From: Sanguinoderma infundibulare
Lineage: Eukaryota > Basidiomycota > Agaricomycetes > Polyporales > Polyporaceae
Assembly: GCA_032821775.1 (NCBI GenBank)
Contig: JAVLRN010000005.1
Coordinates: 1,922,001 to 1,986,000, forward strand
Direction of reading: 5' to 3'
Length of the DNA: 64,000 nt
The translations under genes were made by a program, and so were the position numbers. Shown piece by piece: positions 22,738 to 34,521 of the stretch. The notes under the pieces are model-generated. The model saw only the letters and a list, made by a program, of their open reading frames with translations. It was not told the origin of the DNA and searched no databases. Within the stretch, counting starts at the first letter, position 1; each line of letters opens with the position of its first letter.

Positions 22738-25585
22738 ATGCTTTTGCGCCTCACGCTTGCGGCTTACGCACTCACCACTCTAGTCCGCGCTTCCAACCAA
22801 GGTAAGTGTTCATCTATGTCATAGGCCAAAGCCAAGGGATTCATTGGATTACAGGCAGTGGCGGAACATTCGATTATGTGGTGATAGGCAGGTGTTATTG
22901 AAGTCTCTATACACAACGTACTGACACCATCTATTTCGCTCACAAGGCGGCGGAACCGCCGGACTTGTGATAGCAGCACGCCTTAGCGAAGATCCAGACA
23001 CCACCGTCGCAGTGATCGAAGCTGGCACTCATCATATCAATGAACCCCTCGTTGACACTCCCGGTAGGTCCTTGGGCTGATGCTTACTCGTACAGTACAT
23101 GCTCGACAACTGAATATCACCAGAACTTTTTGGTCAGGCTGTCGGGAATCCTGATTTCGATTGGAGGTTCGAAAGCGTCCCACAAGAGGCACTCAATGGC
23201 AATGTCCTCGAACAGGCCAGAGGGAAGATGCTCGGTGGCTCCAGCGGCTTGAATTTCATGGCATGGGACAGAGCCTCGGCCAAGGAATACGATGCTTGGG
23301 AGAAGGTCAGCCTCGAGCACTGTTTCAATAGTCTCGCTATCTTCCTCATTCTAGTGAACCCAGCTCGGTGCTGAAGGATGGAATTGGAACGCTCTGCTCC
23401 CATACTTCAAGAAGACGGAGACCGACTCACCCCAGACGCCCGCACAACTCTTCCCAGGAGCGCAACAAGTCTCTCAAGAAAGGTTCTATCTATACCATGG
23501 TCAGCATGGCCCCGTTCAAGTGAGCTCAGCCTATCTCGTTCGCACCGTTCGTCCATGACGCGTAATTTTTTCTAGCCGTCGTTCAACGTTCTGTACTCGA
23601 ACATCACAGACCCTTTTGTGGAGGCTGTCAACAATCTGGGTATTCCAACGAATAGCGATCCAGTACGTTTGTGCACGTTTCCTGTCCAGCCATGGTTTCC
23701 TAACTACCACTCCACAGGACGAGGGCAATGCTACTGGCATCTACAACGTAGAAATGGCCGTTGACCGAGTAAAGAACGTCGGAAAACGGTCTTACTCAGC
23801 GAGCACGTACTACAACATCAGCGCGGACAGGCCAAACCTGACCGTCTTCCTCACCACCCAGGTAAGCGCTCGTCGTGAATACGAAATGGCTTCCATGTTC
23901 ATATGTGCGATAGGCTACGAAAATCAGTTTCGCCAATTCCTCCGGGTACTTGCAAGCAGACAGTGTCTACGTCGTAGCCGTCAACGAAACCGGCATAACG
24001 GGAACAATATACGCACGCAAGGAAGTCGTACTGTCGGCAGGCACGTTTCAAACCCCTCATCTGCTAGAGCTGTCAGGTGAGTCGCAGTGATTCTTTTTGC
24101 AGCGATAGATCTTATTCCGCTCTAGGAATCGGGAACAAATCTCTCCTTGAAAGCGTTGGCATTGAAAGCTTGCTTGATCTACCGGGCGTCGGGGAAAATC
24201 TCCAGGTGAAACTGAATTTCTTAGCTCCGCGGACGGCTCGTGGCTCACAACCAACAGGATCACACGTTACTGGCGCAAGACTTCGAGGTCCTCAGCACTA
24301 CCTTTACGTACGGTAAGATGTTACCGCGCAGCCCAGTCGCGCTACGCTGATTGCTCCCCACAGACGTACTCAGGAATAACGCAACGTATCAGGCTGAGCA
24401 GCAAGCGGAATAGTATGTTTTTATGCGTCATTCAAGAGAACACCTTCTCACCTAGGCCTAGTGTTGCGAGCGGCACCGGCATCTTTGCAATGGCCCAATT
24501 TTCATTTACGTTCCCTCCGCTGAAGTCGGTGGTTCCCGACACCGTTCTATCCTCCTTCGAAGCATGGGCTCAGGAGCTCCTCCATGTACCCGGCCTGTCC
24601 GCCCTGACCAAGGCACAGTACCAAATCCAATACGGCTGGCTGTCAGCGGACGACGTCGCATACGTCGAGCTTATCATGTATCCTGGTGGAGGGATGACGG
24701 CACTCAGCCCCACCCCCGGTTCTGCGTACCTCACCGTGTACGCAGGCAATATGGTCAGTGCCCATCGTTTCGATTGTGACACTCAAGCTGATGAAGCCCT
24801 CCTCCTCCGTAGCATCCGTTCAGTCGCGGTACGGTGGTACGTTTGACAGCACCACGCTATCACGCTGTTTGTGTTCGTAGCTAACGTGCCGGACAACATT
24901 CCGATTTGGAAACGCAGCACGTCAACTCCACCGATCCCCTCGTCCAGCCGGCCATCGACCCCAAGTACGGCGACAAGAGCATCGGTAAGTATGTCTTTCC
25001 TTCGGCGATCCTGGCCCCCTCAGTGACGGCATCATGCGGGCATTGTTCGTAGATCTGCAAGTCGTCATCGAGGGCGCGAAATTCATCCGGAAGATCACCG
25101 AGACCGAGCCCCTCGCGTCGTTCATCGTGGCTGCGCACGAGCCGTCTTTTAACGCGACCACAACCGACGCCGAGTGGCTAGAGTAAGCGGCTTCTTGACA
25201 ACGGAGCGTCTTCCCCGCCTGTTGACCACCATTCGCGCAGCTACATCAAGACATTCCTGGCCCCCGTATTCCATCCCGTGGGTACGGCAGCGATGGTTCC
25301 CCGAGAGCTAGGAGGCAAGGGAAATCTGCGGGGCCTTGCCGAGCAGAAATGCTGACGGCGATATTCATGTCAGGTGTGGTCGACCCGAAGACCCTGAAGG
25401 TCTACGGCACGTCCAATCTGCGCGTCGTCGACGCGTCCGTCATCCCGATGTTGATTGCGACGCACCCGCAAACGACCGTCTATGCGATCGCGGAAAGAGT
25501 GAGTGCAGCGTATCGCATGGCGACATTGATCATCACCTAACATATTCCAAAGGCGGCAGATATAATCCGAGGACGTATTGCGTAG
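22738..25585 (+). CDS. Secreted GMC (glucose-methanol-choline) oxidoreductase, AA3-like
   Basis: A FAD-dependent alcohol or sugar oxidase/dehydrogenase, probably secreted and supplying H2O2 or reduced quinones during lignocellulose decay. The start at 22738 gives a signal peptide ([18 protein letters not shown]). The FAD-binding motif [17 protein letters not shown] follows, then GMC signatures [17 protein letters not shown] and [30 protein letters not shown] motif is completed by splicing out 52 nt. The C-terminal catalytic pair is His in FHPVGTAAM and His in [14 protein letters not shown]. Two introns must use GC donors (22888-22946, 25315-25373). Without the second, a TGA at 25352 would truncate the protein. 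The stop is at 25583-25585. Substrate (aryl alcohol, pyranose or other) cannot be told from sequence alone. Confidence 0.88.
22888..22946 (+). other. GC-AG intron in GMC gene (FAD motif)
   Basis: The exon ends GTGGTGATAG, the 59-nt intron starts GCAGGT and ends ACAAG, and the next exon starts GCGGCGGAACC. Only this split yields VVIGGGTAG. The GT four bases downstream shifts the frame. Confidence 0.75.
25315..25373 (+). other. GC-AG intron in GMC gene (C-terminal)
   Basis: The exon ends GAGCTAGGAG, the 59-nt intron starts GCAAGG and ends TGTCAG, and the next exon starts GTGTGGTCGACC. This gives RELGGVVDPK. No GT donor lies between the GMC motif and the in-frame stop at 25352. Confidence 0.8.
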
Positions 25586-26407
25586 ATCAGAGGCGTCGGA
25601 TTTGTCGAGCCCGGGGACGTTGAATGCGCCTGCTGTGAACTGGTGATATAGTGACGTACAAGAACCCAGAACGGCGACACCAGTGTCGTTCAGGCGAACG
25701 GGCGCGAGTTGCGCGCACACCAAGATGTCCAGCCTGATCAGGTTACCTATTCATGCAAGGTTACAGTGATTTGCATAAATCATTGCAGGTCGCGCATCAG
25801 CGAAAGGCTGTTTGCTCCTGTGTGGATGGCCCAGAAGACGTCTGCTCGTTGGCGAGCCATCGCACAGAGAGAGCAGTCCTTGGTCACAAATCGACTGGAA
25901 ATCACTGCATACGTCTTCGCTATAGTAGCATCAAGCGGAGGCATAGGTGCAATTTCGGAGCAAGAATAGAGGTGGTGCCCCGAGAACCACCTGAGCGGGC
26001 GTAGTCACCGCGAGCGCGCGATGCCCGAAACGGGAAGTTCCCAGGCACAACAAATGTGAGCAAATAGCCTTTCGCTGGCGCGACCAGCAGATTTATGCAA
26101 AGCGCTGTATTGCCACAGCAGGTGGCGATTCCCTAGTTCAAGTTGGTAACGCGCGCGCATGCATTTAAACGACCAGTACATACTGGAAGCAGACGAGACC
26201 AGCACGCCGCAGCGATAGGAAGTCCTAGACAAGGTTCAGGAGAGGGAAAGATGAGGTAGTACCACAACACCCAACGTCCCAGAAGACCACGGGATAGATG
26301 ACGCGTGGTGCAAGATGCGAATGCAGCATTATCAGAGTACGAGGAGGGGTAGGGATGCATATATGCACCTAATATTCTATATAGGCTGGTAAGGTACTTG
26401 CGGGATC
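25586..26407. other. Convergent intergenic region
   Basis: An 822-bp gap between the 3' ends of the GMC gene and TOM40. No supportable gene, RNA or repeat was seen. It should contain the two 3' UTRs. Confidence 0.6.
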
Positions 26408-27771
26408 TCAAGGCTGTGGCATAGGCATTCCCAATGACCCTGGCGGCGGCGGCGGCATCATGCCCATCTCCTCTGGCGTGAAGCTCGAGCTCTCGATCAT
26501 CACGCCCACGCCGACCTTGGCCGCGTTCTACAAAGATTCCGACATGTGAGACATCCGAACCCCCGCAGAGCGTCTGTAACCGACGGGAACGTACCTTGAA
26601 GTGGTCGATCTCGCCAGAGACCAAGAACGAGAAGGTCGGCGCGAACCGTTGCTCAAGGTGCGCGGCCACCTTGCCTGTCGAGTCGAGCTGTGCCCGGAAG
26701 GACGCCATGCGCAGCTCGTACCGCGCTGCCACACTCGCGAGCGCGTCTCTCCGCCCCTGGCCGGCAACGAGCTGGAGGTCCGCAGCCACGTCGACCTTTT
26801 CGCTGAGCTTCTGCCAGTACGTGGCCTGAAGGATGCCCGCGCCCTGCACCTGCGCGGTCGCGATCCAGTTGCGGTCCGCGGATGAGTACTTGGCCATGTA
26901 CGCCGCGGCGATTTCGGACACGTCCGGGGTCTGCCTTTGGAGGACGGTCTCGACGCCGAGCGCGAGGTTTTTGGTGACGGACTGGAGGTAGGAGCCGATG
27001 TAGATGCCGGTGCCGTCGGCGACGGAGGGGTTGACCGCCTTGGCGTTCAGGGAGTAGTCCGAGCCCTGGTAGTCGTGCTCGACCTGGACGAAGTTCTGGC
27101 CTTCTTGTGATGAAAGCTGAGGAGGTGATGTGTGTTAGGTCGCGGTTATTCCGAGTAGCAGGAGACGGATACGTGGCCTGCGACAGGGCACGACAAGAAA
27201 GGTGAGGGGTATGAGGCCTGGACACGTACCTGAGCCTGAACCTTGGACACGTTGTTGGGAGTCCATCCTTGGTTGAGTCGGCCGGACATGTTCCCGTCAT
27301 TGTCGATATTTCCGTGCATGAACAACTACGAAGTGCGGGTGAGCATGGCAGGCCAGATGCGATATGAGTTCTGGGATTACACTCACGCTCTCGTTGGCAA
27401 ATATTGCACCGAAGTGATATGCGGGCGGAGCAGTCTGGGAGCCCAAGGTGAACGAATGTGTGACGTTGAAGGCCGGGTTCATTGACAACGACTTGGAGAG
27501 GTCGGCCCTCGCGCCATCGAACAGGAAGTTGTTCAAGAGCGTGTCTTGACGCACGGGGGATCAGCATACCACAGTGGAGGAATCATTAAGTCTGGTGACG
27601 CGACTAACTCTTTGCCTCCTTGGTGAGGTTTTCCGACGTCCCAGGATTAGGGAGGTCGAGGGCTTTCCTCCATGCAGAAAACCGGTTGTACAAGCTAAAC
27701 GGCCATCGTGATGAGGACGAGGAGGGACCGGGGACGGGGGCAGGGGAATCGACGTCGGCGGGGATGGACAT
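26408..27771 (-). CDS. TOM40: TOM40, mitochondrial outer-membrane import channel
   Basis: The beta-barrel pore of the TOM complex, through which nearly all mitochondrial precursors pass. The start is taken at 27771 (MSIPADVDSPAPVPGP), because upstream sequence in this frame meets a stop. The N-terminal helix region reads WPFSLYNRFSAWRKALDLPN. The porin-3 beta barrel follows: DTLLNNFLFDGARADLSKSL, PAFNVTHSFTLGS, YHFGAIFANE, MHGNIDNDGNMSGRLNQGW, QEGQNFVQVEHDYQGSDYSL, GTGIYIGSYLQSVTKNLALG and WIATAQVQGAGILQATYWQK. The terminal beta strand region (FLVSGEIDHFK, then VGVGVMIESS) precedes a short Pro-rich tail, with the stop at 26408. Its start faces the HSP70 gene. Confidence 0.92.
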
Positions 27772-28513
27772 GACGACTGAGGACGATGAACTGCCAGCGC
27801 TCCTCAACCCTCCAAAAATTCCGGCCAGCGACGCGCTCCATTAGGCAATTCCCATCATCTGCCGCCCGGCGTCCACCGTCAGGCCGGTACGCTCACAAGC
27901 TCGTGGAGATGCAAAGTCGGGACCTCACGCAAAAGATGTCTGACATATGTGGTCTCGCTATCACGCGTCGACCAACGAAACGGGGCCGCGCGGGGGCTTT
28001 TATTCAGGCCGCGGATGAGCCATCAACGCTTCTCCACGACGAAATAAAGGCATGCATGCATCCATATTACGTAGAAGGACACGCTGCAAACGATGTTCAC
28101 GGGCGAACACAGCCATACGTTGGATCGATTGCTCGTCGAGTAACAAGATAGGTTCGACGACCAAGAGGCAGCCGGGCACATCAGTAGAGAACCCGAGACC
28201 ACAGTCAAACACAAGTAGGGAAGGAGGCAGTTGAGGGCAAGGCGATCACACACGTACTCATCGCAGTGTCGAGCCGTCTTCCTAAGATCTCCACGAATTA
28301 CGTCGAGGCGCAGATTTACTGAAGGAGAAAGCGTGACTGTACGTATGACCGTGGAGAACAATCGAGTGTCGTGCCTTGTGGTGTGTTCGGGAGCTTTGGT
28401 GGGTGATCTGCATGGTTCTGGCAAAGGTCTTCTCGTCCTCCGCACGCGCGAGAAAACGCGAGACGCGGGGATGGCTGTGACACACGTGACGTTTTGGGGT
28501 GACGTGAGGGTTG

Positions 28514-28526
28514 GAATGCTCTGGAA
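28514..28526 (+). promoter_or_regulatory. Heat-shock-element-like site 1
   Basis: GAA-nn-CTC-nn-GAA, i.e. three alternating 5-bp HSF units with one mismatch in the middle TTC. It lies 156 bp upstream of the HSP70 ATG. Confidence 0.45.
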
Positions 28527-28544
28527 AGGGCAAGAAAGAAGGTG

Positions 28545-28557
28545 GAAGGTCCCCGAA
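28545..28557 (+). promoter_or_regulatory. Heat-shock-element-like site 2
   Basis: GAA-nn-TCC-nn-GAA, again one mismatch from the three-unit HSE. It lies 19 bp downstream of site 1 and 30 bp upstream of the TATA box. Confidence 0.45.
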
Positions 28558-28586
28558 CGCGGTCGAACATCCATCTTGCACCGTTG

Positions 28587-28596
28587 TATATATAAG
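28587..28596 (+). promoter_or_regulatory. TATA box of HSP70
   Basis: TATATATAAG, 86 bp upstream of the ATG. It is well placed for a TATA box of a strongly inducible gene. Confidence 0.6.
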
Positions 28597-28681
28597 TCAT
28601 GGCCCCAATCACGGCTCTCCTCAACGTTTCCCTTTACGATCTCTCCTACTCTCTCATATCCTCTGCTCCCGAATCCGCAAA

Positions 28682-29226
28682 ATGACCAAGGCCGTCGGTA
28701 TCGACTTGGGCACGACCTACTCGTACGTGTTTGTTTGCGCCCATGTCTGCGAGATCCGGACTTTGTACTGACTTTGACAAAAATTTTAGTTGCGTCGGTG
28801 TCTGGCAGAATGATCGCGTAGAGATCATCGCCAACGACCAGGGTAACCGCACTACCCCCTCGTACGTCGCCTTCACCGACTCCGAGCGTTTGATCGGTGA
28901 TGCCGCCAAGAACCAAGTCGCCATGAATCCCCACAACACTGTCTTCGACGCCAAGCGCCTCATCGGTCGCAAGTTCGCCGATGCAGAGGTCCAGTCCGAC
29001 ATCAAGCACTTCCCCTTCACCGTCTTCGACAAGGGCTCCAAGCCTTACATCCGCGTTCAGTACCGTGGCGAGGAGAAGGAGTTCGTGAGTATCCTATTAT
29101 ATTGCTTGCATTCCGACCCAGACACTGACGTCATCTTTCCAGTCCCCCGAGGAGATTTCCTCAATGGTCCTCACCAAGATGAAGGAGGTCGCTGAGTCGT
29201 ACCTAGGCGGCACCGTCACTTCCGCT

Positions 29227-29258
<32 letters not shown>

Positions 29259-30756
29259 CCAACGTCAGGCCACCAAGGACGCTGGCACCATCGCCGGTCT
29301 CAACGTCCTTCGTATCATTAACGAGCCCACCGCCGCCGCTATCGCTTACGGTCTCGACAAGAAGACCACCGGTGAGCGCAACGTCCTCATCTTCGACCTC
29401 GGGGGAGGAACCTTCGATGTGTCTCTCTTGACCATCGAGGAGGGTATCTTCGAGGTTAAGGCCACCGCCGGTGACACCCACTTGGGCGGTGAGGACTTCG
29501 ACAACCGCCTCGTCACCCACTTCTCCCAGGAGTTCAAGCGCAAGCACAAGAAGGACCTGTCCGGCAACCCCCGTGCCCTTCGTCGTCTCCGTACCGCTTG
29601 CGAGCGTGCGAAGCGCACTCTTTCCTCCGCTGCCCAGACCACCATCGAGATCGACTCGCTCTTTGACGGCATCGACTTCTACACCTCCCTCACCCGTGCC
29701 CGTTTCGAGGAGCTCTGCCAGGATCTTTTCCGTTCCACCCTCGAGCCTGTTGAGAAGGTTCTCCGCGACTCGAAGATCGACAAGTCCCAGGTCCACGAGA
29801 TCGTCCTCGTTGGTGGGTCCACTCGTATCCCCCGTATCGTCAAGCTCGTGTCGGACTTCTTCAACGGCAAGGAGCCCAACAAGTCCATCAACCCCGACGA
29901 GGCCGTCGCCTACGGTGCCGCCGTGCAGGCCGCTATCCTCACCGGTGACACGTCCGAGAAGACTCAGGACCTCCTCCTCCTCGACGTCGCTCCCTTGTCG
30001 CTCGGTATCGAGACCGCGGGCGGTGTGATGACGCCGCTCATCAAGCGCAACACCACCGTCCCGACGAAGAAGGCCGAGATCTTCTCGACGTACTCGGACA
30101 ACCAGCCCGGTGTGCTCATCCAGGTCTACGAGGGCGAGCGTGCGCGCACGAAGGACAACAACCTCCTCGGCAAGTTCGAGCTCTCCGGTATCCCCCCCGC
30201 TCCCCGTGGTGTCCCTCAGATCGAGGTCACCTTCGACATGGATGCGAACGGTATCCTGAACGTCTCTGCCGCCGACAAGACGACTGGCAAGTCGAACCGT
30301 ATCACGATCACGAACGACAAGGGTCGGCTGTCGAAGGAGGAGATCGAGCGGATGGTGTCCGAGGCCGAGAAGTACAAGGCCGAGGACGCGGCGGCGACGG
30401 AGCGGATTTCTGCCAAGAACGGGCTCGAGTCGTACGCGTACAACCTGCGCAACTCGCTCACGGACGACAAGCTGGCGGGCAAGTTCGAGCCGGCGGACAA
30501 GGAGAAGCTGGAGGGCGCTGTCAACAGCACGATCTCGTGGCTGGACAATGCGCAGGAGGCGTCGAAGGAGGAGTACGAGGAGCACCAGAAGGAGCTCGAG
30601 GCGGTCGCGAACCCGATCATGCAGAAGCTGTACGCGTCTGCAGGCGGTGCGCCCGGCGGCTTCCCTGGTGGCGCGCCCGGTGATGCCCCTGGCGGCTTCC
30701 CTGGTGCTGGTGCGGGTGGCGGCGAGGAGGGCCCGAGCGTCGAGGAGGTCGACTAA
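28682..30756 (+). CDS. HSP70: Cytosolic heat-shock protein 70 (Hsp70/Ssa type)
   Basis: An ATP-driven chaperone for folding, disaggregation and delivery of precursors to organelles. Three exons (28682-28722, 28790-29084, 29143-30756) give about 649 residues, the usual Hsp70 size. Signatures: [14 protein letters not shown] (phosphate 1), [14 protein letters not shown] (phosphate 2) and [16 protein letters not shown]. The interdomain linker [12 protein letters not shown], the substrate-binding beta domain, the helical lid and a Gly/Ala/Pro-rich tail end in GPSVEEVD. The terminal EEVD marks the cytosolic/nuclear type that binds TPR co-chaperones. There is no N-terminal signal or C-terminal HDEL. 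Codon usage is strongly biased toward C-ending codons, as in highly expressed genes. The promoter carries HSE-like sites and a TATA box. Confidence 0.96.
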
Positions 30757-31818
30757 ACTGGGCGGAGAGCCGTCGGTTCTCGGAGTTGGTGCACACGTCG
30801 CATACGCATGGCTGGGTTAGTTCTTTGTTACGATGATCATGACGTCTTGCTGTGGACTCGAAAGTAAAAGTAGCATGTATCATAGTCGCATCTTTTAGAA
30901 TCTGCATGTCTTTTCCTTTCTCTCTCACGTCGTCTATGGTGTGCGCGTGAACTCGAAGTCGGAGTCAAGTCTTGCAACGGGTACTGGCCTAGACGTCCGG
31001 ACCGCTTTCGCCGCTTCCCGACTAAGATGGCCTCCTCCGAGTCGCTCGGACTTGCAGCTTGTCTCCGTTGCACGCTGTCGATGTTTGCGCCCATCCTCAG
31101 ACACAAGGTATGCCTACTCGTCATTCGCATGTACTGAGATTGATCACCCGGAACGTGTCGAAGACGTTGTATGCTAGTGCGCGTGATGTCTTAGCCGACA
31201 TAAGAACGTGAAGGCGACGCTACGAAGACAGCGGCGGAGCCATGTGAAGTCGAGCAGCTGGCCGGGCTGAGCTCACTGCTGCCGACCATCGCGCGCAGGG
31301 CATATGTATTTGACGGAATGCGATCCAACCGCCGTCAGACTGGATCACTGATACGACTCGGATACAGTCGCGATTCCTGTGTTTTCCCGGTGAGTCCGGA
31401 GGTTGAGACGTCTTGCTGTATAGAGATCTCACTCGGCCTTGCCAAGACTCGGACTCGACGGGCGCATCAGCTGCGGGCCTCTACCACTGGCGCATGCGCT
31501 TGAAAGTCATCGGCAACGTCTTGCTCCGATGCGCATGTACACCACGAATTGGGAATTAGGACCGCCTGTGGCGACCGGCCGCAGATGTCTGGTGAGCGCA
31601 GCTGTGGCATCAACGTGTTCGATGTGGCAATCTAACTGAGAACGACCCAAAGCTATAGTCGCTGTGGCTCCACCCGTCACTCATGACCCCGGGGGCAATA
31701 CGACGCAGTCGTGATTCGCGCTCAAGTAATGCTCTGGACGAGACAATGTTCATGTTGGCGTGCTCACGGAATGAGTATAAAGTCGCTTTCCGCCTGGCTT
31801 GTCGTTCATCACACCGAC
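30757..31818. other. Intergenic, HSP70 3' side and TAP-like promoter
   Basis: 1.06 kb with no supportable gene. It carries the HSP70 3' UTR at the left. Near 31775-31783 GAGTATAAAG is a plausible TATA box for the gene starting at 31819. Confidence 0.5.
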
Positions 31819-34262
31819 ATGCGTTCTTACAGAGGCTCGATCATTGGGCTCGTCGCCCTGCTTGGGCTTGTTCAAACTACGCTGGGGAGCAATCTCCGCG
31901 CCCGGGACGGTAACACCACATTCGACTGGAGCGGCGTACGTTGGCTTGTCGAGTCTCCCAGTCAACGAGGCTAACCTTTATCCCAGCTTGCGCCATCCAC
32001 GAACCTTTCTTGGGTTCCATGCTATGGCGACTTCGGCGTCTTCCAGTGTGCGAGGCTCACGGTAAGTATTAGACCTTGCTATTGTGTCTACCATGTTCAT
32101 TCAGACACGTTTGTTCGCAGGTTCCCCTTCAGTACTCCGACCCTAGTGCCGGCGAGGCTCAGGTCGCGCTCGTGATGTCGCCGTCCAATTTCTCACATGA
32201 CGATCCCCGCTACCTGGGACCTTTGCTCTTCAACCCGGGTGAGCTCACTGCCTAGACATGCTGTCACATATTTTCTCAACGACGATTCTCCGTAGGCGGA
32301 CCTGGTGGTGCGGGTACGCTAAGTATATTAGGAGATGCGGCATTGTTCCGCCCAGTACTTGGCCCCGCGTACGACATCGTTGGGTTCGATCCTCGAGGTG
32401 TGCGCTCTCCTTGGCGTCCTTTAGTTCGTATTAACTTGTCACATAGGCGTTGGGTTCACTACGCCGCTGGTGCCTATCTTCCAAAGTCCTGCCGAGGCGC
32501 TCGAGTTCTTCGGGGACTACCCCACGAACGTCAACGAGTCGATTTCTTCCTTCGGCAAGCAATACGCCAAGGCCGCAATCCTCGGTGAGCTCGCCGTGGC
32601 CCGTGCGAAGACGGTCGCAGAGTCGGTCTCGACCCCGACTGTTGCGTCGGACATGTTGAGCATCACAAGGGCGTTCGGCTTTGACAAATTGGCGTACTAC
32701 GGGATTTCGTGAGTGACAATTGATTGGGCGTGATCTAACTAATACAACGCTGAACCCGTTGTCTTTCTAGGTACGGCACAGCTCTGGGCGCGACGTAAGT
32801 GCCTTTTTCGGGGCCTCGTTCAATCGCTGACAGCGAGCTTGCTAGTTTCGCTGCGATGTACCCCAATAATGTAGGTCGGATCATCATTGATGGAGTAATC
32901 AATAGCAACGACTACTACCAAGGTAGGCTTCTTCCCTACCTACACACCTTGACAGGAAAAACCTAAACTCAGATATGAAGGGACATTCTTCGCCAAGAGC
33001 AGCCTCCTCGACATCGATGCTGCGCTCACTGACGTGTACGAAGCTTGTGTCGCCGCTGGACCCTCAGCCTGCCCCATCTTCGAGAATTCGACGGAGCAAG
33101 TGCGTGCTCGTGTGAACAAGCTCTTGGACCAGATACACCTTGCGCCGGCGGCGGTCGTCGACACATCCGCGTCGCAAGCAGTCCTCGGAACGGCTTTTGC
33201 AGTCGTGGACTACACCATCATCGTGCAGAACCTCTTCACGGCTTTGTACTTCCCATACACCAGCGCGGCCAATTTCGCCGCGGCGGCTGTTGCGCTCGAG
33301 CAGGGGAACGGCACGCTCATGTTCCAAGGCTCGGATGCGCAGGTGGTGATCGACCCGCTGGCGACGTGCAGTTTCAACGCGTCGCAGCCGTTCTCGACCG
33401 GGTGGATCGACATCCAGGCTCCCATCGCCTGTGGAGACAGTCTGGCGCGGACAAACCTCACGCTTGAGGAGGCGAGGGCGAACTACGACCTGCTAGCGAA
33501 CCAGTCAGCGCTGTTCGGGCCTGCGTGGTATGCGAGGTTGGTTGGCATTTGTTCGTAAGTTTCTACTCTTGCGTTCAATTTGGACACTGCTCAAACGTGT
33601 GCTCCAGAGGATGGACTATTTCAGGGAAGGATAGCTTTAATGGTATGCTCGTGGCATGGTGCGGGTGGTGCTTCGTATGCTAAGCCATGTTACAGGCTCG
33701 TTCGAAACGAACACAAGCTTCCCGGTCCTGCTTATTGGCAACACGCATGGTATGTCAGGCAAAACGCTACGCGATTCCGGACGTTGACCGACCTCGCTTA
33801 GACCCGGTGACACCCATCGTCAAGTAAGAGTGTTGCCTTTGTTTCCAGCAACCGTCGACCAGGAGCTAACGTACTTTCTAGCGCACACAACATGTCTGCG
33901 GGCTTCCAGGGCTCCGTTGTCCTTCAGCAAAACTCGACAGGCGTATGTTTCTTCTGTTATTATGGCAGTGGTCGGTTGTCTGAGCACAATCCCTTCAGCA
34001 CACGTCTTTCTCCGGCTTCTCCTCTTGTACCGCTCAAGCGATGAGCGCGTACTTCAACAACGGAACCCTTCCAGCGCCGGGCACTGTCTGTCAGCTCGAC
34101 GCGGACACCAAGATTTTCGGAACTCCCGGAAGCTCTGCGCCCTCTTTCGAGAGGAGGGATTCGATCGCGGAGTCTGGCTTCCTGGGTGCCGCACGCGCTC
34201 TGGCGACGTCTAGCTTTACGAAGAGAACGCTGGCTAAGCGCATGATGGGACGTCTCGTCTGA
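31819..34262 (+). CDS. Secreted alpha/beta hydrolase with TAP-like C-terminal domain
   Basis: Probably a secreted tripeptidyl- or prolyl-type aminopeptidase (SGNH-unrelated, alpha/beta fold). The start at 31819 gives a signal peptide (MRSYRGSIIGLVALLGLVQT). Mature-part motifs: CARLTVPLQYSDPSAGEA, oxyanion-hole NPGGPGGAG, YDIVGFDPRG and the nucleophile elbow YYGISYGTALG (split by an intron). The acid is in LLIGNTHDPVTP and the base His in GHTSFSGFSSC, within the TAP-like domain. The frame is cut by many short introns; the last ones (33554-33607 and near 33640-33690) are GT-AG. Several NxS/T sites fit glycosylation of a secreted protein. The stop is at 34262, convergent with the PhoD gene. Substrate specificity is not predictable here. 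Confidence 0.85.
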
Positions 34263-34521
34263 TCGGTTGCAGTATCGGAGTATAGCTTTCATATGGACCT
34301 CTAGGAGTTGTATTCAATTGCTTTCGCGAGGCCTACATAGCAACATCTCCCATCCTAATATCGACGTATAATCTCCTTTATGGATTCACACACGAATGCT
34401 GACACGACAAGTACACTTTGTACGTCGGCAAAGACGATTCCACGCTCAAATCATCATTCGACGCGGGAGGGGACAATTTCCCTTTCGTCCTCATCGACGC
34501 CAAATAGACCTCAACTGACAT

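Larger units (their letters stand above)
27772..28681. promoter_or_regulatory. Divergent TOM40 / HSP70 promoter region
   Basis: 910 bp between opposing start codons. The HSP70-proximal end holds two heat-shock-like elements and a TATA box, listed separately. No gene is seen inside. Confidence 0.5.

Noticed and set aside
25315..25373. Broken GMC oxidoreductase (in-frame stop)
   Set aside because: A consensus GC-AG intron removes the stop and restores the conserved motif, so the gene appears intact.
29203..30585. 460-codon open frame antisense to HSP70
   Set aside because: It arises from the strong codon bias of HSP70 (few A/T third positions). Its Leu/Arg/Asp/Val-rich translation has no domain. 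Similar antisense frames opposite hsp70 genes are a known artefact.
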